Positions 16,243 through 19,706 of a stretch of DNA of 19,706 nucleotides are shown here, piece by piece. Location: assembly GCA_022563285.1 (NCBI GenBank), contig JADFNQ010000002.1, forward strand, positions 1 through 19,706. Reading direction: 5' to 3'. Every line of letters starts with the position of its first letter. The stretch's first letter is position 1. The notes under the pieces were generated by a model. It saw nothing but the letters and a program-made list of their open reading frames with translations. It did not search any database and was not told where the DNA came from. The translations under genes and the position numbers were made by a program. Source of the stretch: Chloroflexota bacterium (GTDB lineage Bacteria; Chloroflexota; Dehalococcoidia; SM23-28-2; RBG-16-64-32).

Positions 16243-16925
16243 GGCCCGCTCCTCTCGCCGAAGATGGCGCGGCCGATGCGCACGATGGTGGCCCCTTCCT
16301 CCACCGCCACTTCGAAGTCATCTGTCATGCCCATGGAGAGCTCGCGCAGGCCCAGGGATTCGGCTAGGCCGCGGAGGCGCCGGAACACCGGCCGTACCTG
16401 GTCCGGGCTTTCGGTCATGGGGGCTACGGTCATCAGGCCACGGACGTCCAAGCCGGGCAGGCGGCGTATCGCCTCCGCCTGGGCCGGGAGCTCTTCGGCG
16501 GAGAAGCCGTGCTTAGCGGCCTCTTCGGCCACGTTGACCTCAAGAAGGACGGGCACCCGAACCGATTGGGGCGCCCGTCTGCTAATAGCCTCGGCAAGGT
16601 GGGGGGAATCCACGGAGTGGATTATATCAAAGAGGCCCAGCGCCGTCTTTACCTTGTTGGTCTGAAGGTGGCCCACCATGTGCCAGGTAGGCCGGGGAGA
16701 GAGGTTGGCAAGGAGCGGCAACTTGGCCTGCGCCTCCTGGACGCGGTTCTCGCCGAACTGGCCCAGGCCGGCCGCCGCGCCCTCGCGCACGGCTTCCGCG
16801 GGGAAGCCCTTGGCTACCGCCACCAGAGTGACGTCGCCGAGGGAGCGGCCGCTGATCCGGCAGGCCTCGGCTATCCGGAGGCGCACCGCCTCCACGCGTT
16901 TGGCGGTGGTCAATACTTGCTGCAT
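16239..16925 (-). CDS. yggS: YggS-family PLP homeostasis protein
   Basis: A single-domain PLP-binding barrel protein (YggS/PLPBP, fold type III) that keeps vitamin B6 levels in balance, without known enzyme activity. 228 residues. The PLP lysine is K39 in VTLVAVAKGFP (usually AVSKTKP). GQFGENRVQEAQAKLP, WHMVGHLQTNKVK, LEVNVAEEAAKHGF, GLMTVAP and LSMGMTDDFEVAVEEGATIVRIGRAIFG follow the family order. ATG 16925 is preceded by GAGG, but also by TGCTATACT only 9 nt upstream, so the message may be almost leaderless. It is first of yggS-proC-yggT. Confidence 0.95.
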   Translation of the reverse strand: MQQVLTTAKRVEAVRLRIAEACRISGRSLGDVTLVAVAKGFPAEAVREGAAAGLGQFGENRVQEAQAKLPLLANLSPRPTWHMVGHLQTNKVKTALGLFDIIHSVDSPHLAEAISRRAPQSVRVPVLLEVNVAEEAAKHGFSAEELPAQAEAIRRLPGLDVRGLMTVAPMTESPDQVRPVFRRLRGLAESLGLRELSMGMTDDFEVAVEEGATIVRIGRAIFGERSGP

Positions 16926-16934
16926 TCCGGCCTC

Positions 16935-16943
16935 AGTATAGCA
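16935..16943 (-). promoter_or_regulatory. Extended -10 promoter of yggS-proC-yggT
   Basis: Minus-strand TGCTATACT (16943-16935) has the TGn extension and five of six -10 matches. No good -35 lies at 17 nt. The predicted start point is only about 3 nt before ATG 16925, which would place the GAGG upstream of the transcript. Confidence 0.5.
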
Positions 16944-17009
16944 GCGGCTGCGGGTGCGGCTCAGCCTACTGGGTGCCCGCTTCGCGGACTGCGGCTCGCC
17001 TCGCCGGTG

Positions 17010-17034
17010 TATAATATCGCCGATTCTATCGGCG
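17010..17034 (+). promoter_or_regulatory. Promoter -10 with palindrome at the start point
   Basis: Perfect TATAAT at 17010-17015; the -35 is poor. Arms CGCCGAT (17018-17024) and ATCGGCG (17028-17034) with a TCT centre straddle the predicted start point near 17022. The 3' arm touches the GGAGG (17034-17038) of the next gene, so the hairpin could mask translation, or the site could be an operator. Confidence 0.5.
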
Positions 17035-17047
17035 GAGGCAGGCCCGC

Positions 17048-17371
17048 ATGGTTATCTCCATCGTCACGCGTAAGACCAGCGTCAGGGACAGGGACCAGTG
17101 GCAGTCGCGCCTGGAGGGCGTCCTGCCCAGGATCACGGAAGTGCTGAAGGCGCAGCCCGGCTTTGTCGGGCTGCGCTACCTCTGGGGGACGGAAGGCGAT
17201 GGCCTGATGGGGCAGATCACCCGTTGGGAGACGCTGGATGACTGCCTCCGCTACGTCCGCGAGGGCGCGGCGGCGACGGTAGCGATGCACGAGGATCGTG
17301 CCATTCCCACCGCCTCCTATCCAAACGGGTCGTGGGTGCGCCAGACTTTCGAGGTTGTTGAGGCGGGCTAG
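17048..17371 (+). CDS. Antibiotic-biosynthesis-monooxygenase-like (dimeric alpha-beta barrel) protein
   Basis: 107 residues, a probable ABM/ferredoxin-like dimeric barrel. The layout is an N-terminal strand (VISIVTRKTSV), a helix with WQSRLEGVLPRITEVLKAQPGFVGLRYLW, a strand and a helix with TRWETLDDCLRYVREG, and a final strand with WVRQTFEVVEA. No catalytic residues can be assigned; members include heme-degrading, quinol-oxidising and uncharacterised proteins. ATG 17048 follows GGAGG at 9 nt. The stop TAG shares the four bases CTAG with the stop of the convergent gene. Confidence 0.7.
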   Translation: MVISIVTRKTSVRDRDQWQSRLEGVLPRITEVLKAQPGFVGLRYLWGTEGDGLMGQITRWETLDDCLRYVREGAAATVAMHEDRAIPTASYPNGSWVRQTFEVVEAG

Positions 17372-17604
17372 ACGCGCGGCGGCTGCCGCCGGTCCCACCA
17401 GGCATAGACGGCGATAATCGCGGCGATGATCGCCAGCGCCAGCAGACCCCAACCCACGCCGGTGTCGAAGGCGACGAACAGCCCACCGATGGCTATCATG
17501 ACGCCGACGATCGCTGCCAGGGGCCAGAACAGGATGCCGAACACCGCCCGCGTGAGCACGAACGCTTCCTGCCACCAGGGAGTCCCCTTGTTTCTGCCGT
17601 ACAT
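17368..17604 (-). CDS. Small two-helix membrane protein, unknown function
   Basis: 78 residues with two hydrophobic segments (about 19-44 and 50-68). It has a short N-terminus with aromatic residues (MYGRNKGTPWWQEAFVLTR) and a basic C-terminus (WWDRRQPPRV). I do not recognise a family. ATG 17604 has GAGG about 9 nt upstream. It converges on the ABM-like gene and shares CTAG at the stop codons. High third-position GC, as in its neighbours, supports it as real. Confidence 0.72.
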   Translation of the reverse strand: MYGRNKGTPWWQEAFVLTRAVFGILFWPLAAIVGVMIAIGGLFVAFDTGVGWGLLALAIIAAIIAVYAWWDRRQPPRV

Positions 17605-17678
17605 GGCGCCTCATCCTCTAGTTTAGAGCATTCGGGCCGTGGCTGGCCTTCGCTCATGATGAGCCCGCCGATCCACTC

Positions 17679-17687
17679 TGCTATACT
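17679..17687 (+). promoter_or_regulatory. Extended -10 promoter, probably leaderless
   Basis: TGCTATACT (17679-17687) lies 7 nt before GTG 17695 and 10 nt before ATG 17698. A start point about 7 nt after the box would make the message start at the initiation codon itself. No Shine-Dalgarno is seen. Confidence 0.5.
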
Positions 17688-17697
17688 GCGCGCCGTG

Positions 17698-18426
17698 ATG
17701 CCCGAGGAGCGCGATTTCCTCTGCAGCGGCTGGATCTGGGATGCCGTCATGCGCGAGCTGCGCTTCCATGCGCGCACCCGCAAGGGCTGGAAGGACGAGC
17801 CGGAGCAGGTGGAGCGGCTGCGAACAGTTAGCTCCGTCACCTGGCATCGCTGGTCACAAGCGCCAATGCAGACTGCCACGGGACAGGCGATGTCCAGCAA
17901 CATGTCGCGGATCGTCGTGGCCTACGAGGGCGGCGGCGACCTGACGATAAACGAGACCGACCGCGCCTGCGCCGAGAAGCTGACGGGCGCGATAGCCGAG
18001 TCGTACGGTCTGGAGGTGGTGGCGGAGGGGGCGCCGGGCGGCCGGCAGCCCGGGAACCTCCCCTCCCGCGATGAGATGGGGAGGCTGGTGACCCGCTCCG
18101 GCAAGGTGGAGGTGACGTTTGACGAGACGACGCGGGAGATCGTAGAGACGCGGCGCCGTTTCCCCTTCGGAAAGTCGCGGCGGAGCGTCTCCTTCGCGGA
18201 GGTGCGGCGGCTGGAGCTGACGCTGGAGGTGCAGGGCTCGCTGGAGACGTTCACCCTGTGGGCGCTCTTGGGGCCGGAGGAGGAGCCCGGTACGGGCCCG
18301 TCCGGGCGGATGCCTATCGCCTCCTATCAGGGGTACGAAGGCTGGGCCGACCCGGAGGAGTGGCGGGAGTTCGCCCGCGAGATGGGGCGCTCGCTGAGGG
18401 TGGAGGTGACGGGGGCGGACGCCTAG
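17698..18426 (+). CDS. Hypothetical protein, unknown function
   Basis: 242 residues from ATG 17698 (GTG 17695 is also possible). No membrane segment or signal is seen and no family is recognised. The N-terminal 40 residues (MPEERDFLCSGWIWDAVMRE onwards) use GC-ending codons. A stretch at about 17818-17890 has AT-richer codons (CGA ACA GTT; TCA CAA; CCA), and coding bias is strong again from about 17890, where ATGs at 17890 and 17902 could start a shorter protein beginning MSRIVVAYEGGGDLTINETD. The later part has alternating strands and charged helices (VTRSGKVEVTFDE; RRSVSFAEVRRLELTLEV). Its stop shares CTAG with the convergent gene. Confidence 0.7.
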   Translation: MPEERDFLCSGWIWDAVMRELRFHARTRKGWKDEPEQVERLRTVSSVTWHRWSQAPMQTATGQAMSSNMSRIVVAYEGGGDLTINETDRACAEKLTGAIAESYGLEVVAEGAPGGRQPGNLPSRDEMGRLVTRSGKVEVTFDETTREIVETRRRFPFGKSRRSVSFAEVRRLELTLEVQGSLETFTLWALLGPEEEPGTGPSGRMPIASYQGYEGWADPEEWREFAREMGRSLRVEVTGADA

Positions 18427-18737
18427 ACGGGCGGCCGGACGAAGCCGGCGATCCGCTCCAGCCGCTCGATCTTTACCGAGGCCGGATCGAACAGCGACGC
18501 GAAGGCTGCCCGGAACTGTCCCATGTGCGGGGACTGGCCGTGGGCGTCGAACGCCTCGCCGTCGGCGTACACCTCGAAGACGGTGATCTCGCTGGGGTCT
18601 TTCTGCGAGCGGTGCATAATGTAGGCGAGGGCGCCGGGCTCGTTCGCCTCCACGGCGGCGGCCATTTCGCTGATCGCCTTCTCCGCTTCGTCTTCCTTGC
18701 CGGGCTGCACCTTGAACCGCGCCAGGATCGTCGTCAT
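18423..18737 (-). CDS. Putative quinol monooxygenase / ABM-domain protein
   Basis: 104 residues resembling the YgiN-type antibiotic biosynthesis monooxygenase group: MTTILARFKVQPGKEDE, a long acidic helix (AEKAISEMAAAVEANEPG), ALAYIMHRSQKDPSEITVFEVYADGEAFDAH, and SPHMGQFRAAFASLFDP. Members are dimeric alpha-beta barrels, and some act on quinols without cofactor. The substrate here is unknown. ATG 18737 follows GGAGG closely, and TGCTATACT lies about 40 nt upstream. It converges with the gene at 17698-18426. Confidence 0.85.
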   Translation of the reverse strand: MTTILARFKVQPGKEDEAEKAISEMAAAVEANEPGALAYIMHRSQKDPSEITVFEVYADGEAFDAHGQSPHMGQFRAAFASLFDPASVKIERLERIAGFVRPPV

Positions 18738-18775
18738 GGGGCCTCCTTCACGGGGTGCGATGGGTTCTCAGGGGG

Positions 18776-18784
18776 AGTATAGCA
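18776..18784 (-). promoter_or_regulatory. Extended -10 promoter of the quinol-monooxygenase-like gene
   Basis: Minus-strand TGCTATACT (18784-18776). The start point near 18769 gives a leader of about 30 nt with AGGAGG at 18747-18742. No -35 is evident. Confidence 0.5.
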
Positions 18785-18794
18785 GGAGGATGGT

Positions 18795-19064
18795 CTAGAA
18801 AAGCTCTTCCAGGCGTTCGCAGGTGTCCTTCTCGCGGCGGGCGATCTTGCCGACGAGCACAAGCTCGTCACGGTCGAAGATGGCGTATATGATGCGAAAC
18901 GGCCCTAATCTCAAGCGGTACATGGCGCCGCTAAGCTTAACCGACTGTCTTGATCGTGGTTGTTCGGCTAACTTGCCGAGGGCCGTAAGCACACGGCCCC
19001 GGTAGGGTCCGGGCAGGCGGTCAAACTGCCGCTGAGCGCGGGGCTTTAGCTCGACCCGGTACAC
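18795..19064 (-). CDS. RelE/ParE-family toxin
   Basis: 89 residues of the RelE/ParE/HigB-like fold: MYRVELKPRAQRQFDRLP, helix GRVLTALGKLAEQP, then MYRLRLGPFRIIYAIFDRDELVLVGKIARREK, with the usual Y-R-L-R and R-I-I-Y strand positions. Members are ribosome-dependent mRNA endonucleases or gyrase poisons; which applies cannot be told. The start is GTG 19064 with GGAAG just upstream; an in-frame TAG lies 18 nt before it, so no longer form exists. It overlaps the antitoxin reading frame by 44 nt, which ties its translation to the antitoxin. Confidence 0.87.
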   Translation of the reverse strand: MYRVELKPRAQRQFDRLPGPYRGRVLTALGKLAEQPRSRQSVKLSGAMYRLRLGPFRIIYAIFDRDELVLVGKIARREKDTCERLEELF

Positions 19065-19290
19065 GCAGCTTCCGCTCAGCTATGAAGTCATCCAGCGATA
19101 TGGAAGACGACGGGTCTTCGAGGTAGCTGGCGATTTCGGCCTCCATGTCGCGGATGTCCTCTATCGTCTCGCCGTAGGCGGCCTGGACGGCGCGACGGAC
19201 TAGCTCGGCCATGGAGGTGCGGTTCTCGAAGGCGAGCCGGCGGAGCCCCGCGTGCAGCTCTTCCGGCAGGTAGACCATGGTCTTCTTCAT
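19021..19290 (-). CDS. Ribbon-helix-helix antitoxin
   Basis: 89 residues from ATG 19290. The N-terminus MKKTMVYLPEELHAGLRRLA with NRTSMAELVRRAVQAAY is a standard ribbon-helix-helix DNA-binding domain (residues about 1-40). The acidic, less ordered remainder (IEDIRDMEAEIASYLEDPSS, then DDFIAERK) would bind and block the toxin. The longer frame to 19341 is not family-like and crosses the promoter and operator. The promoter region has a nested palindrome (19304-19327), expected for autorepression by a ribbon-helix-helix dimer. It overlaps the RelE-like gene. Confidence 0.87.
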   Translation of the reverse strand: MKKTMVYLPEELHAGLRRLAFENRTSMAELVRRAVQAAYGETIEDIRDMEAEIASYLEDPSSSISLDDFIAERKLRVPGRAKAPRSAAV

Positions 19291-19299
19291 GACGTGGGT

Positions 19300-19328
19300 A
19301 GCATGACATATATATGGCGAGATGTCAA
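19300..19328 (-). promoter_or_regulatory. Toxin-antitoxin promoter and operator
   Basis: Minus-strand TTGACA (19328-19323), 17 nt, CATGCT (19305-19300). Within it lie a perfect 10-bp palindrome CATATATATG (19307-19316) and an inverted pair TGACAT (19304-19309) / ATGTCA (19322-19327). These are likely sites for the antitoxin. The start point would lie only 2-3 nt before ATG 19290. Confidence 0.5.
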
Positions 19329-19330
19329 AA

Positions 19331-19359
19331 GGCTGATCCACTCGCTGCGCTTGTCAGCC
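19331..19359 (-). terminator. Possible terminator after the ribonucleotide reductase gene
   Basis: Read on the minus strand, GGCTGA (19359-19354), a 17-nt loop, TCAGCC (19336-19331) and TTTT. The stem is short (6 bp) and the loop large. The T-run merges with the -35 of the toxin-antitoxin promoter. Confidence 0.35.
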
Positions 19360-19388
19360 ATGCGGCGGGTATAGCAAACAGGGGCCCG

Positions 19389-19706
19389 CTACCCGCACTT
19401 GTTGTAGCCGCAGGTGCGGCAGACCAGGCAGCCCTCCTGGTAGGCCAGCAGCGCGCCGCAGTCCGGGCAGCCCAGCCCCGTCCCTTCGCTGGTGGGTAGG
19501 GGCGAAGCATGCTTCGCCCCTATGCCCTCCGTCGTATGGGAAGACGCGTCCGCGGCGGCGGACTCCGGCGAAAACTTGAGCTCCAGCCAGCGGAACACGT
19601 AGTCCACGATCGAGGTCGCCCAGGGGATGTGCGGGTTGTTGGTGCGGCCGTAGGGCTCGAAGCGGGTGTTCTTCAGCTTTCGCGCCAGGTCCTCGATAGG
19701 GACGCC
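19389..19706 (-). CDS. nrdJ: Adenosylcobalamin-dependent (class II) ribonucleotide reductase, C-terminal fragment
   Basis: The last 105 residues of a B12-dependent ribonucleotide reductase, which makes deoxyribonucleotides; the rest is outside the window. The visible start, PIEDLARKLKNTRFEPYG with RTNNPHIPWATSIVDYVFRW, is the end of the catalytic region. A linker (about 45-78) and a Cys-rich tail follow: C80, C83, C93, C96, C99 and C104 (CPDCG, CLVCRTCG, KCG). The tail is typical of large class II enzymes and is thought to bind zinc or reduce the active site. In the linker, residues 62-70 (IGAKHASPL) are encoded by a perfect 26-bp palindrome that looks like an inserted repeat. Confidence 0.9.
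   Translation of the reverse strand, partial: GVPIEDLARKLKNTRFEPYGRTNNPHIPWATSIVDYVFRWLELKFSPESAAADASSHTTEGIGAKHASPLPTSEGTGLGCPDCGALLAYQEGCLVCRTCGYNKCG
19497..19522. repeat. Perfect 26-bp palindrome (REP-like) inside nrdJ
   Basis: Half-site TAGGGGCGAAGCA (19497-19509) followed by its exact reverse complement. It forms part of the reading frame without disrupting it. I recall GGGGCGAAGCATGCTTCGCCCC-type palindromes as dispersed repeats in Chloroflexota and other environmental genomes; this is memory, not a search. Confidence 0.75.

Noticed and set aside
16961..17614. A 217-codon minus-strand frame
   Set aside because: It overlaps both the ABM-like gene and the two-helix protein in other frames, and its Arg/His-rich content is typical of shadow frames.

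Overview
The window is about 19.7 kb of GC-rich bacterial chromosome and is almost fully coding. Gene content and order suggest a Chloroflexota bacterium, probably of the Dehalococcoidia or a related lineage. The grounds are the run recA-recX-rny-ymdB-PHP, a B12-dependent class II ribonucleotide reductase, a DUF47/PiT phosphate pair, a small tail-anchored protein, a B-box/membrane protein, and two kinds of short dispersed repeat that I recall from such genomes. The lineage is an inference from memory, not a search result.

Layout. (1) 1-4147, plus strand: the 3' part of a GPH-type sugar:cation symporter, then a DUF47 (PhoU-like) regulator with a PiT phosphate permease, then a membrane-anchored D,D-carboxypeptidase. 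(2) 4176-5612, minus: pyruvate kinase, convergent with the carboxypeptidase. (3) 5673-7899, plus: a promoter and a three-gene operon of a zinc alcohol dehydrogenase, a hotdog thioesterase and a carboxymuconolactone-decarboxylase-like protein. (4) 8059-8974, minus: tRNA-Asp(GTC), followed 24 nt later by a membrane-anchored protein with two copies of an unnamed beta-rich domain. (5) 9076-9415, plus: a small tail-anchored protein with its own promoter, ending in a tandem 24-nt repeat. (6) 9465-16925, minus: a housekeeping series read yggS-proC-yggT, recA-recX, rny-ymdB-PHP-B-box protein, with internal promoters before recA and rny. (7) 17048-18737: two antibiotic-biosynthesis-monooxygenase-like proteins, a two-TM protein and an unknown protein, in two convergent pairs whose stop codons share the same four bases. 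(8) 18795-19706, minus: the C-terminus of the class II ribonucleotide reductase, then a ribbon-helix-helix/RelE-type toxin-antitoxin pair.

How the genes fit together. RNase Y, the YmdB phosphodiesterase and the PHP phosphoesterase form a plausible RNA-decay and nucleotide-clearing unit next to recombination genes. DUF47 and PiT form a phosphate-uptake pair. The alcohol dehydrogenase operon looks catabolic, with unknown substrate.

No new multi-gene defence or mobile system is evident. The points most worth a second look are: yggT, which seems to start at AUC right after the in-phase proC stop; a perfect 26-bp palindromic repeat inserted in frame in the ribonucleotide reductase; a perfect 21-bp palindrome at the predicted transcription start of rny; an apparently undescribed duplicated domain in a protein transcribed with tRNA-Asp; and a recurring TGCTATACT-type extended -10 element.

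No stretch over 300 bases lacks a gene. The longest gaps are 13180-13385, 8975-9136 and 7900-8058, and each holds the regulatory or hairpin elements listed.
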